Of a DNA stretch of 41,998 nucleotides, positions 26,423 through 34,426 are shown in pieces; position 1 is the stretch's first letter; each line of letters begins with the position of its first letter. The stretch spans positions 1 to 41,998 of the forward strand of contig CALISD010000038.1 in NCBI GenBank assembly GCA_938041955.1, in the 5' to 3' direction. A program made the translations under genes and the position numbers. The notes beneath the pieces were generated by a model, which had not been told where the DNA came from, did not search any database, and saw only the letters and a list, made by a program, of their open reading frames with translations. This DNA comes from an uncultured Granulosicoccaceae bacterium (GTDB lineage: Bacteria; Pseudomonadota; Gammaproteobacteria; Granulosicoccales; Granulosicoccaceae).

Positions 26423-27675
26423 CAGACGAACTGCCGCTGCCACCAAGAAAAGACCCACAGAAACGAACCACAAGCCCGACCCGACCGCCTGAAGCACGCT
26501 CGCGAGCTTCTCTTGGCCTGAGCGCTGCCGCTGCGGAAGGACGCTTTGCACTGCAGGTGTGCGCTGATTGCAACGCGGTGCAATACCCTCCACGAGATGC
26601 GTGCTCAAGTTGCATCGGTACTGATCTACTTTGGCAGGACATTGCTGCAACCGGGCAGCTGTTGGCCGACACCGTGATACAAACATCAACCAAGCTGTAC
26701 TTCCGGGAGCGTGCCCCATGGCGAATGGGATCGGTTAAATTAGACGCAGGACCTGTGGTGTTGTGTCATATCCACAACGACTGCGAAAAAAACAGTGCGG
26801 TCACCATGCTCAACCGGCTGGATGCTTCAGGGCAAGGCGTGTTGCTGGCAATACCTACAATAAGGACCACTCATATGGAAGACGATCCGCAGCTTCGTGC
26901 GCTGTCTGCTGATCCCAGGCATCGGCGAATTCTCATCACTGACGCGTGGAACCCGAACACCCCCACCGTCGCCAATGCGTTGATAGAGGCGGGAGCATCT
27001 ACTGTTTTTATCGGTGAGTCTGAAAGCTGGCGTCCTCATCCTAATCGCGATGCACTTGCAGCAATTGATAAGGTTGAGGTGCTGCCGCTGGATGTCACCG
27101 ACACAGCGTCTGTTAAAAAACTCGCCGGTGAGATAGGCGGCAAGACGGATATTTTAATTAACAATGCCCGCTTTATGCGTCCTGGGGGCGTACTGGACAG
27201 AGGTGATACCGGCTTTGCCAAAGAAGAAATGGAAGTTAATTATTTAGGCATGATGCGGCTTGCTCAGGCGTTTGGTCCCGGTATGTGTGCACGCACCACT
27301 GACGGGGTAAATTCCGCCGTTGCATGGGTAAATATTTTGTCAGTAAACGCATTATCCAATACACCGGACTACGGCTGTTTTTCAGCTTCAAATGCGGCGG
27401 CTTATTCACTTAGCCAATCGTTGCGCGGTGAATTTCGTGGTGCAGGCCTTAGAGTGATGAATATCTTTGTCGGTCCAACCGATGATGCGTGGTATCAACC
27501 GCTGCCGCCGCCCAAAGTATTGCCGCCTGCTATTGCGCGCTCACTGGTAGACGGTCTCCAACGTGGCCTGGAGGACGTTTGGTGTGGAGACATTGCAAAA
27601 GACGTCCGTGATCGCTGGCGACGTGATCCAAAAGTGCTGGAACGCGAAATGACCAACGGTGGAGACGGCGCATGA
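26419..27675 (+). CDS. DUF35 Zn-ribbon/OB-fold domain fused to a degenerate SDR domain
   Basis: Residues 38-145 form a DUF35 module: a zinc ribbon (C48, C51, C62, C65) and an OB fold. Such modules bind the CoA part of thiolase and Ltp2 substrates. Residues 168-385 look like a short-chain dehydrogenase, but the key parts are changed. The TGxxxGIG loop is replaced by ITDAWNPNTPTVA, and YxxxK is F321-S-A-S-N325, although NNA (248-250) and S308 remain. The second half is probably a non-catalytic scaffold or a changed enzyme. It is coupled by ATGA overlaps to the thiolase-like and cyclase-family genes. Confidence in both domains is good; role is inferred. Confidence 0.82.
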   Translation: MTDELPLPPRKDPQKRTTSPTRPPEARSRASLGLSAAAAEGRFALQVCADCNAVQYPPRDACSSCIGTDLLWQDIAATGQLLADTVIQTSTKLYFRERAPWRMGSVKLDAGPVVLCHIHNDCEKNSAVTMLNRLDASGQGVLLAIPTIRTTHMEDDPQLRALSADPRHRRILITDAWNPNTPTVANALIEAGASTVFIGESESWRPHPNRDALAAIDKVEVLPLDVTDTASVKKLAGEIGGKTDILINNARFMRPGGVLDRGDTGFAKEEMEVNYLGMMRLAQAFGPGMCARTTDGVNSAVAWVNILSVNALSNTPDYGCFSASNAAAYSLSQSLRGEFRGAGLRVMNIFVGPTDDAWYQPLPPPKVLPPAIARSLVDGLQRGLEDVWCGDIAKDVRDRWRRDPKVLEREMTNGGDGA

Positions 27676-28445
27676 ACAGTCTCGAATCATTAACGTCTGA
27701 CATCGCCACCGGTGCGGTAAGAATTGTTGACTTAACTCACACCCTTGACCCTGATTTTCCAGTGATTATTCTGCCACCGGAGTTTGGCCAGTGTGCACGC
27801 TTTCGCATGGAGGAAGTCAGCGCCTATGATCATCGCGGTCCTGCATGGAAGTGGCATAACATCTCGATGTCAGAACATACCGGAACGCACTTTGATGCGC
27901 CGTCGCACTGGATCTCCGGACGCGATGTACCCAACGGATCAGTTGATGAAATACCAGTTGAAGCTTTTGTAGGGGCGTTAGTGGTGATTGATTGTTCTGC
28001 GGGTGCAGCAGCAGATGATGATTACGAACTGACACCGGACGTCATTCGAGCCTGGGAAGCAGAACACGGTAAAATCCCTGAAGATTCCTGGGTCCTAATG
28101 CGAACCGATTGGTCGAAGCGATCCGGTGAACCGTATCTCAACATGCGTGAAGACGGACCGCACTCACCGGGGCCGACACCGGACGGTATTCGCTTTTTGA
28201 TCGACGAACGCAATATCCGCGGTTTTGGAACCGAGACGGTGGGAACGGATGCCGGGCAGGGTGCGCATTACGTACCGCCGTACCCGGCGCACTACTTCTT
28301 ACACGGTGCAGGCAAATATGGCTTGCAGTGCCTTGCCAACCTTGACCAGCTACCACCGACGGGCGCGATCTTAATGGCTGCTCCGTTGAAAATTAAAAAT
28401 GGCACTGGCAGCCCGCTTCGGGTGTTGGCAATGGTGAACAGATGA
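27672..28445 (+). CDS. Cyclase-family (kynurenine formamidase-like) metal hydrolase
   Basis: A 257-residue protein with the family metal-binding motif HTGTHFDAPSHW: H69, H73, D75 and H79, as in kynurenine formamidase and isatin hydrolase. It also has the C-terminal YPAHYFLHGAGKYGLQCLANL segment. Members open cyclic amides or lactones, or hydrolyse formamides, with Mn or Zn. In this operon it could open a lactone or lactam formed after ring oxygenation. It overlaps both neighbours by ATGA. Metal ligands are all present, so it should be active. Confidence 0.88.
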   Translation: MNSLESLTSDIATGAVRIVDLTHTLDPDFPVIILPPEFGQCARFRMEEVSAYDHRGPAWKWHNISMSEHTGTHFDAPSHWISGRDVPNGSVDEIPVEAFVGALVVIDCSAGAAADDDYELTPDVIRAWEAEHGKIPEDSWVLMRTDWSKRSGEPYLNMREDGPHSPGPTPDGIRFLIDERNIRGFGTETVGTDAGQGAHYVPPYPAHYFLHGAGKYGLQCLANLDQLPPTGAILMAAPLKIKNGTGSPLRVLAMVNR

Positions 28446-29167
28446 CTGACTACACAGCAGTAATAACAGGGGCAACCCAGGGGATAGGGGCTGATCTGGC
28501 GGACCGTCTTCTTGTGCAGGGCTACACGGTGGTATCGGTTGCGCGAACCGCCCCTGATAAGGCGCATCCAAATCTTCATTCGGTGGAGGCTGATCTGCTT
28601 GATCCGGTTGCGGTCACAGCGGCGGCTGATGAGATAAAAACCAGATTCGATGTCACACACCTTGTGCACAATGCGGGACTAATCTGGCCCAACCTGATTG
28701 AAGAAGCCAAACCTGAAGATATCACCGGTCTTGCACAGTTGCACCTTGGCTCTGCGTTAACGTTGCTGCAAGCGAGCTTGCCAAATATGAAAAAGCGTCA
28801 GTTCGGACGCGTGATGTTTAATGCATCGCGTGCAGCGCTTGGCGCACCGACTCGTACTGCGTATAGCGCCAGTAAGGCAGGCATGATCGGCATGGCCCGT
28901 ACCTGGGCGCTTGAACTTGCGCAACATGGAATCACTGTTAACGTTGTCGCACCGGGGCCTATATTGACCGATAACTTCTGGGGCATTATTGAAAAAGACA
29001 GCCCGCAACAAGAGGCTTTGGCTAAGCGAATTCCTGTTGGTCGGCTTGGTACGGTTCAGGATGTGACTAACGCGTTTTTGTTTTTCTGTAATCCTGAAAA
29101 CAGTTTTGTTACCGGGCAAACGCTTTATGTGTGTGGTGGGGCCAGTGTTGGATCGTTGATGATTTAG
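28442..29167 (+). CDS. Short-chain dehydrogenase/reductase
   Basis: The 241-residue classical SDR has all key residues: TGATQGIG at 9-16, HNAG at 76-79, S129, and Y141-x3-K145. It is expected to oxidise or reduce a hydroxyl/keto group with NAD(P). It is the last gene of the oxygenase operon (ATGA overlap with the cyclase gene) and could be the cis-dihydrodiol or beta-hydroxyacyl-CoA dehydrogenase. Its intact motifs contrast with the degenerate SDR fused to DUF35 two genes upstream. An imperfect terminator hairpin follows the gene. Confidence 0.9.
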   Translation: MTDYTAVITGATQGIGADLADRLLVQGYTVVSVARTAPDKAHPNLHSVEADLLDPVAVTAAADEIKTRFDVTHLVHNAGLIWPNLIEEAKPEDITGLAQLHLGSALTLLQASLPNMKKRQFGRVMFNASRAALGAPTRTAYSASKAGMIGMARTWALELAQHGITVNVVAPGPILTDNFWGIIEKDSPQQEALAKRIPVGRLGTVQDVTNAFLFFCNPENSFVTGQTLYVCGGASVGSLMI

Positions 29168-29212
29168 CCTGCCACTGGTGGGCTGGTCACCTTAATGGGA
29201 TTCTGACGCAAA

Positions 29213-29249
29213 CTGAAAATTCTCTGTGGCGTGCCACGGAGATTTCCAG
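29213..29249. terminator. Probable bidirectional terminator between convergent genes
   Basis: A hairpin with the core CTC-T-GTGGC...GCCAC-G-GAG (29222-29241) and imperfect extension by A/T pairs and CTG/CAG at the ends lies between the SDR gene and the convergent flavin reductase gene. It has short A and T runs on its flanks, so it could end transcription from both sides, though no long T-run is present. Confidence 0.5.
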
Positions 29250-29349
29250 TTCGTTTTACGAGGGTTGTTTTCTTTCGGCCTGCAACTTCGCGGCATGGCC
29301 TTTAGTTTCTTGCCCGGCCTATTTGCGCTTATACCGCCTACGTTACAAC

Positions 29350-30714
29350 CTATTCTTGCTTGATGTGCTCTATGGCTGCGATGGCCGCACGCGCCGCGAC
29401 TACTAAGGCCTCGGGGAGTGCGGGGTGGATATGAATCAACTGCGTGATCTTTCGAATGTCATTGTCCAAATGCATCAGCATCATGATTTCATGAATCATG
29501 GTGGACGATTCAGGGCCGATCAGATGGCAGCCGAGCACCTCAAAGGTCGATGCATCGACAATGAGTTTGGTACGCGGGTAGCTGAGACGGGTGGACATGG
29601 CTCTGGCACTGAGGGCCCAATCCTCGATAACTGCTACATACCGTCGACCGCTGGCTTTGGCTTCGGTTTCTGTCATGCCGGTGGCGGCGACTTCGGGGTT
29701 AGAGAATACCGCGTGTGAAATGGCGCCGTAGTCGATCCGTGCTGTATTGCCTTCGAGGATGCGACGTTGCACGAATTTGGTTTCGAACGAGGCAATGTGC
29801 TGAAGTTGGTAACGTGTAGCTGCATCGCCAATGGCGTAGACACCGGCCACCGACGTTTGCAGGTAATCATCGCGTGCCATTGCACCACGCTCATCGAGAG
29901 TAATACCGGTATTTTCTAAACCAATGGTGTCTATGTTCAACTGACGACCAATGGCGTAGAGAAGCGCCTCGGTCTGGTGCGTTTCACCGGTGTTGAGCTG
30001 CAAGGTGAATTGTTTGCCGTCGTGACTGGCCGACTCAATTGCGGTGTTGAAGCGAGTATCAACGTTCTGAGTGAACTGCTGTTTAAAGATAACAGCGATA
30101 TCGTCATCTTCTGCGGGCAACAACCGATCGTCAATCACCATTACCGTGGTCTTCACACCAACCGCATCAAAGAAGTTGGCGAGCTCGACGGCGATAAACC
30201 CGCCACCGACTATAGTGATCGACTTTGGGACTTCGCCGTTCAGCGGGAACAAGTCATCGCTGGTCCAGATGGGCAAGTCTCGAAACGGGCCGGGCCGGGG
30301 TCGGCTCCCGGTGGCAATGACGATGTCTGCGGCAGTTAACTGTTCACCGTTCACCTCGACGACGTGATCTGAAACAAAGGCACCATAGCCACGATACAAG
30401 TCGAGTGTCTCCGGGTGTCTGGACTGGTAGCGCGCATCAACATGGCTCGACCACTCGTTGGTGTCGCGAATCATGCGCTCGACGTCCATTGACTTGATCT
30501 CGGCGTTGATAAAGTGCCCGGACGCCTCCTGCACTTTGCGAGCAACTTCTGCAAAGCCGATCAACAGTTTTGACGGAACACAGCCGCGATTGGGACAAGA
30601 GCCGCCCAGTTTGTCACGTTCAATGAGGGCAACGGATTTTCCGGTGGCAGCAACTGCCACAGCAAGATTAGAGGCGCGCCCGCCACCGATCACAATCAGA
30701 TCGTACGTTTTCAT
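29350..30714 (-). CDS. FAD-dependent pyridine nucleotide-disulfide oxidoreductase (dihydrolipoyl dehydrogenase-like)
   Basis: A 454-residue class I flavin disulfide reductase. It has an N-terminal FAD site (VIGGGRASNLAVA), a redox disulfide C40-P-N-R-G-C45 in GGSCPNRGCVPSK, an internal NAD site (TIVGGGFIAVELANFF) and a C-terminal HPALPE pair (H430, E435) that forms the acid/base dyad. The CPNRGC variant differs from the CLNVGC of standard dihydrolipoamide dehydrogenase, so mycothione- or other disulfide reductase-like roles remain possible. It is transcribed alone, between the two halves of the MarR regulon but on the opposite strand, so a shared role is unproven. Confidence 0.88.
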   Translation of the reverse strand: MKTYDLIVIGGGRASNLAVAVAATGKSVALIERDKLGGSCPNRGCVPSKLLIGFAEVARKVQEASGHFINAEIKSMDVERMIRDTNEWSSHVDARYQSRHPETLDLYRGYGAFVSDHVVEVNGEQLTAADIVIATGSRPRPGPFRDLPIWTSDDLFPLNGEVPKSITIVGGGFIAVELANFFDAVGVKTTVMVIDDRLLPAEDDDIAVIFKQQFTQNVDTRFNTAIESASHDGKQFTLQLNTGETHQTEALLYAIGRQLNIDTIGLENTGITLDERGAMARDDYLQTSVAGVYAIGDAATRYQLQHIASFETKFVQRRILEGNTARIDYGAISHAVFSNPEVAATGMTETEAKASGRRYVAVIEDWALSARAMSTRLSYPRTKLIVDASTFEVLGCHLIGPESSTMIHEIMMLMHLDNDIRKITQLIHIHPALPEALVVAARAAIAAIEHIKQE

Positions 30715-31229
30715 TTTAGCGGTCTCGACTTAATAGGGAGAACATCATTTTAGTTTAGCTGGTCACTAAACAACACCCGAGTATCTGAGTACAATTTCCA
30801 AGGGTGTTTCTATGTCGGAAGACAACCGGGGTCAGGAAACCCGGAGCGTAAGCGAGGGATCAAAGTCAAGCACGTCATCACCCTGTAAGCGTCCGACTAT
30901 GCTATCTCCCAATCCCCCATCACCAGGCCGTAAACCGTGGGAGGCACAAGCAGAAGCCCATCAACCAGAATGACGTACCGTGGATGCGCTTTCAGCTATG
31001 CCTCCTATAGGTCCCGTGTGCTGATAACACACTGGATGCACCTGTCGGGATGCCTTTTCAGCCTTCTTTTACGTCGCTATGCGCAAGCAATTACTGCCGG
31101 TTTAAGGTAGATTTGGTACACGAGTCAAGGCTGACTCACCAATTGTTGACTTTATATGAAAATGCATATAATACTTGGCGTTCCTACGATCCACCCGATG
31201 TGTATCTAGAACCTTACCGGAGAGGAAAT
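30715..31229. other. 515-bp intergenic region with dispersed repeats and the TRAP promoter
   Basis: This gap holds no credible gene. It contains a motif at 30840-30867 (CCCGGAGCGTAAGCGAG followed by GGATCAAAGTC) that matches the one near 12561 and the 186-bp repeat arm. The 12-base word CGTGGATGCGCT at 30979-30990 is also found at 12464. The operator and promoter are at 31143-31172. A 5'-extended reading of the following gene into this stretch has no signal peptide at its start and is not supported. Confidence 0.6.
31143..31172 (+). promoter_or_regulatory. Promoter with the same MarR-type operator, before the second TRAP operon
   Basis: TATATG-AAAATG-CATATA (31153-31170) has arms identical to the operator at 20829 and differs by one base in the spacer. 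It extends by one further A/T pair. TATAAT at 31167-31172 is a good -10 box, and TTGTTG at 31143-31148 is at the same 18-base spacing as the other site. The AATTGT sequence leading into the -35 box is also shared. The dctP start is 58 bases further on. Confidence 0.75.
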
Positions 31230-32246
31230 TTGAGAAAACTACAGAACAACTTTAAGCGCGTCGCACTGGCAGCGTCTATTTGCGTAATGGCGGCTTCAAC
31301 AGGTGTTGCTCACGCAGTAGACAAAGTATCTGCCGTACACGCATTCCCGGGCTTTCTGGTCTACACCAAAACATTTTTAGCGATGGTCGAAGATATCAAC
31401 AAGCGCGGCGAAGGCGTTGTTGAAATAACCGTAAAAGGCGGCCCTGAAGCAATTGCCATGTTCGAACAACCCAATGCGGTTCGAGACGGCGTTGTAGATA
31501 TGGTGCACACACCGGGTAGTTTCTACGGTGCGTCAGTACCTGAAATTGACGCGATGGTCGCTTCTAAAATGACGCCCATGGAGGTCCGTGAAAACGGCGG
31601 TGCTGAATTAATGGATGCGGCGCATCAAAAGCGTTTTAACGTTCGCCATCTGGGCTGGATAGATGGTGGTATTAAATTCCACATCTACAACTCAAAGCCT
31701 TTTAAATTTGATGACAACGGCGTGCTTGATCTCACCGGTGTGAAGTTGCGTGACAATCCAATTTACCATGCTTTTTTTGAAGCAATGAATGCAACCACTG
31801 CGTCAATGCCTGCCACTGAAGTTTATGCAGGGCTTGAAAAAGGCGTAGTGGATGCTGCCGCCTGGACATCGATCGGACTCATGGATCTTAAATGGGACAA
31901 ATTCATGAAGTACAGAATTGACCCTGAGTTTTATAACACCGATATCGGCGTGATCTTCAATAAAGACAGCTGGGACTCCCTGACTCCGGAATCACAGAAA
32001 ATAATCCAGGATACCGTTGTTGACTGGGAAGCCAAATCATGGGCGGACCGTCAAAAGGACAAAGAGGCTGATGCCGCTGAATTAACAAAGCGCGGAATGG
32101 AATTTGTCTCAATGTCACCTGAAGCATCAGCCGCTTATCTTAAGATGGCAGATGACGCCTCATGGGGCCGTATGAAAGAGCGGCTTGAGAAGATGGGCGG
32201 CGACAACGACTATGACGCCTTGCGCAAGCTCTATTTTGGTGAGTAG
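31230..32246 (+). CDS. dctP: TRAP transporter periplasmic solute-binding protein (DctP type), second system
   Basis: The 338-residue protein starts on TTG just after CCGGAGAGGAAA; this start places a clean signal peptide at the N-terminus with cleavage after GVAHA (residue 29). DctP features include LTGVKLRDNPIYHAF, with the carboxylate-binding Arg R174, and PATEVYAGLEKGVVDAAAWT. It is only distantly similar to the binding protein at 7.4 kb, so the two importers probably take different acids. The shared operator with the oxygenase operon suggests it imports the substrate of that pathway. A perfect hairpin separates it from dctQ. Confidence 0.92.
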   Translation: MRKLQNNFKRVALAASICVMAASTGVAHAVDKVSAVHAFPGFLVYTKTFLAMVEDINKRGEGVVEITVKGGPEAIAMFEQPNAVRDGVVDMVHTPGSFYGASVPEIDAMVASKMTPMEVRENGGAELMDAAHQKRFNVRHLGWIDGGIKFHIYNSKPFKFDDNGVLDLTGVKLRDNPIYHAFFEAMNATTASMPATEVYAGLEKGVVDAAAWTSIGLMDLKWDKFMKYRIDPEFYNTDIGVIFNKDSWDSLTPESQKIIQDTVVDWEAKSWADRQKDKEADAAELTKRGMEFVSMSPEASAAYLKMADDASWGRMKERLEKMGGDNDYDALRKLYFGE

Positions 32247-32272
32247 TTAATTCACTTTTGAGTGTACCTGAC

Positions 32273-32316
32273 CAGTAAGCTGTTCATCGATTGCTGATCT
32301 AATGAACAGCTTACTG
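32273..32316 (+). terminator. Perfect 15-bp hairpin between dctP and dctQ of the second TRAP operon
   Basis: CAGTAAGCTGTTCAT (32273-32287) and its exact complement at 32302-32316 flank a 14-base loop. Only a weak T-rich stretch follows, so it may act mainly as an RNA-stabilising element at the 3' end of the dctP message, or as a partial terminator. It occupies the same place as the hairpin in the first TRAP operon. Confidence 0.65.
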
Positions 32317-32441
32317 CAGTTTCTACTACCCCGAACTGCGTTAGATCATGGAATTGTCACGGACGTCGATCCTTCGCACTAACCATGATTAATACGGACT
32401 GCACATCTATATACTCCTCTCGCCTTGTTAGATTCTAATCT

Positions 32442-32936
32442 ATGCGCTTGATCGACAAACTCTGTAATGCTCTGGCAATTTTTGCCGGTATATATCTGGT
32501 GGCGATCATGTTTGCCATCGTGTTTCAAGCGACCGCACGGTCTCTGGGGTTTTCCGGCTCTTCGCACGTCTTTACTTTTTCCGAATACGGACTTCTATAC
32601 ATAGTCATGGCGGCATCTCCCTGGTTGGTCAGGCACAAAGGGCACGTCTACATTGAATTACTTACGGCTATTATTCCAAAACGCCTGGCACCTGGCTTTT
32701 CGCGCATGGTCACGCTCATCTGTGTGCTGATCTGCCTGACACTGGTGTGGTACACCGGCGAGGCAACACTAAAAGCATTTAATCGAGCTGATTATGATAT
32801 GCGCTCATTGGATATGCCAAAGTGGATGTTACTGGTTTCTATGCCTATCTGCTTTTCACTGATGGCAGTGCAGTTTTTACGATTCGTGTTTGGCCACGAG
32901 ACACTACACACCGGCGAAGCAGGCGTTCACGAATGA
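32442..32936 (+). CDS. dctQ: TRAP transporter small permease (DctQ type), second system
   Basis: A 164-residue protein with four membrane helices (about 11-33, 48-64, 83-105 and 127-149) and the FTFSEYGLLYIVMAASPWLVRHKGHVYIEL segment typical of DctQ. It works with the large permease encoded 13 bases downstream and the binding protein upstream. The ATG at 32442 has a weak ribosome site, so expression may depend on read-through and on processing around the upstream hairpin. Confidence 0.88.
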   Translation: MRLIDKLCNALAIFAGIYLVAIMFAIVFQATARSLGFSGSSHVFTFSEYGLLYIVMAASPWLVRHKGHVYIELLTAIIPKRLAPGFSRMVTLICVLICLTLVWYTGEATLKAFNRADYDMRSLDMPKWMLLVSMPICFSLMAVQFLRFVFGHETLHTGEAGVHE

Positions 32937-32949
32937 AGCGAACCCTCTG

Positions 32950-34287
32950 ATGGAATGGTACGCAGCGCTCGGCTTCCTGCTCGGCTTGATATTGTTTTTT
33001 ATGTTCCTGGGCGTGCCGGTGGCGCTCGCATTTCTTGCCGCTAACATGATCGGTGCCACCTACTTCATGGGGGGTAACGGTGATCTCTTCACTCAAATGT
33101 CACGGGGTATCGGGCAACTGGCAAACAATGCCGTACCGACAGTAACAACGTTCAATTTGATGCCGGTTCCCATGTTTCTTCTGATGGGTGAAATATTCTT
33201 TTTTACAGGCCTCGCTCAACGCATGTTCAGCGCGGTTGATAAGTTGATGGGCCGTATTCCCGGCCGCTTGTCGTTCGTAACCGTTGCAGGCGGCACCGCC
33301 TTTGCGACGTTATCAGGCTCATCAATGGGCTCGACTGCCTTGCTGGGCTCATTGATGGTGCCCGAGATGCAGGCCCGGGGCTACAAGAAACACATGTCTA
33401 TAGGGCCCATATTAGGTACCGGCGGTCTGGCGATGTTAATTCCACCGTCTGCGCTTGCTGTACTATTGGCCACACTCGCCAACCTGGATGTGGGCGAACT
33501 GTTGATCGCGGGCATTATTCCCGGTTTAATGTTGGCTGGCTTTTACGTCATCTTAATTCTGATAATGTGCATGATTGACCCCGATGCAGCACCGGCTTAT
33601 GAAGTAGAGCGGGTGAGCTGGGCGCAGCGAGGTAAACTGTTTCTACTGGATGTACTGCCGATGATGTCGGTGGTGATCATCGTCATTTTACTTATCCTCA
33701 ACGGCTGGTCTACGCCGTCGGAATCCGCCGCCTTTGGTTGCCTGGGTGTATTGATTCTGGCAGCGCTTTATCGCAAGTTAACGATCAAAAACATCATCGC
33801 GTCAGTGGATGGTGCACTGCGCGTTACGGTGATGGCACTGCTAATCATATTCGGCTCCGCCACGTTTTCCTCGTTGCTCGCTTTCTCAGGGGCAAGTTCG
33901 GGGTTGATCAACTGGGCGACCGGTTTTGAGCTAGCACCTATTGTGATGTTACTCATCATGTTTGGCATTCTTTTAGTGTTGGGCATGTTCATGGATCAAC
34001 TGTCCATGATGCTGCTCACCGTACCGATCTTTTTCCCATTGGCCCAGACGCTGGATTTTAATTTGATCTGGTTTGCAGTCATTACCCTGATGGCTCTTGA
34101 GATCAGCTTTACCACGCCACCTTTTGGTTTACTGCTATTCGTGATGAAAGGCGTATCGCCACCAGACACCACCATGCGGGATATCTACCTGGCGGCGCTT
34201 CCGTTTATTGGCTGTTCAATACTACTCGTTGCACTGATGATCATCTGGCCAGGTATCGCGTTGTGGTTACCGAGTTTGGGTAAATAG
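32950..34287 (+). CDS. dctM: TRAP transporter large permease (DctM type), second system
   Basis: A 445-residue hydrophobic protein with the DctM signatures LSGSSMGSTALLGSLMVPEMQARGY and GTGGLAMLIPPSALAVLLATLANL, and a second-half motif ALEISFTTPPFGLLLFVMKG. About 12 helices are visible. I chose ATG 32950 (MEWYAALGF) because it starts the first helix directly; a longer in-frame start at 32890 would place a polar tail inside the dctQ coding region. It completes the second importer under the MarR-type operator. Confidence 0.92.
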   Translation: MEWYAALGFLLGLILFFMFLGVPVALAFLAANMIGATYFMGGNGDLFTQMSRGIGQLANNAVPTVTTFNLMPVPMFLLMGEIFFFTGLAQRMFSAVDKLMGRIPGRLSFVTVAGGTAFATLSGSSMGSTALLGSLMVPEMQARGYKKHMSIGPILGTGGLAMLIPPSALAVLLATLANLDVGELLIAGIIPGLMLAGFYVILILIMCMIDPDAAPAYEVERVSWAQRGKLFLLDVLPMMSVVIIVILLILNGWSTPSESAAFGCLGVLILAALYRKLTIKNIIASVDGALRVTVMALLIIFGSATFSSLLAFSGASSGLINWATGFELAPIVMLLIMFGILLVLGMFMDQLSMMLLTVPIFFPLAQTLDFNLIWFAVITLMALEISFTTPPFGLLLFVMKGVSPPDTTMRDIYLAALPFIGCSILLVALMIIWPGIALWLPSLGK

Positions 34288-34426
34288 GAACTAACCAAGT
34301 CGCTGGAGTTTGCAGGGGGTATAAGCATCAGGAGCATCCATCAGGTGCATGCGCTTTGTGCTTATTGTATCGTCTGCGATAAAGAACCTTAGGCGATCAG
34401 AGCCAGGCTAATCTAGGTAGATAAAA

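Noticed and set aside
28292..28669. Minus-strand frame across the cyclase/SDR junction
   Set aside because: It is antisense to two well-supported coupled genes and resembles no family.
31050..31229. Upstream extension of the second dctP
   Set aside because: It would read through the promoter and operator and place the signal peptide 60 residues inside the protein.
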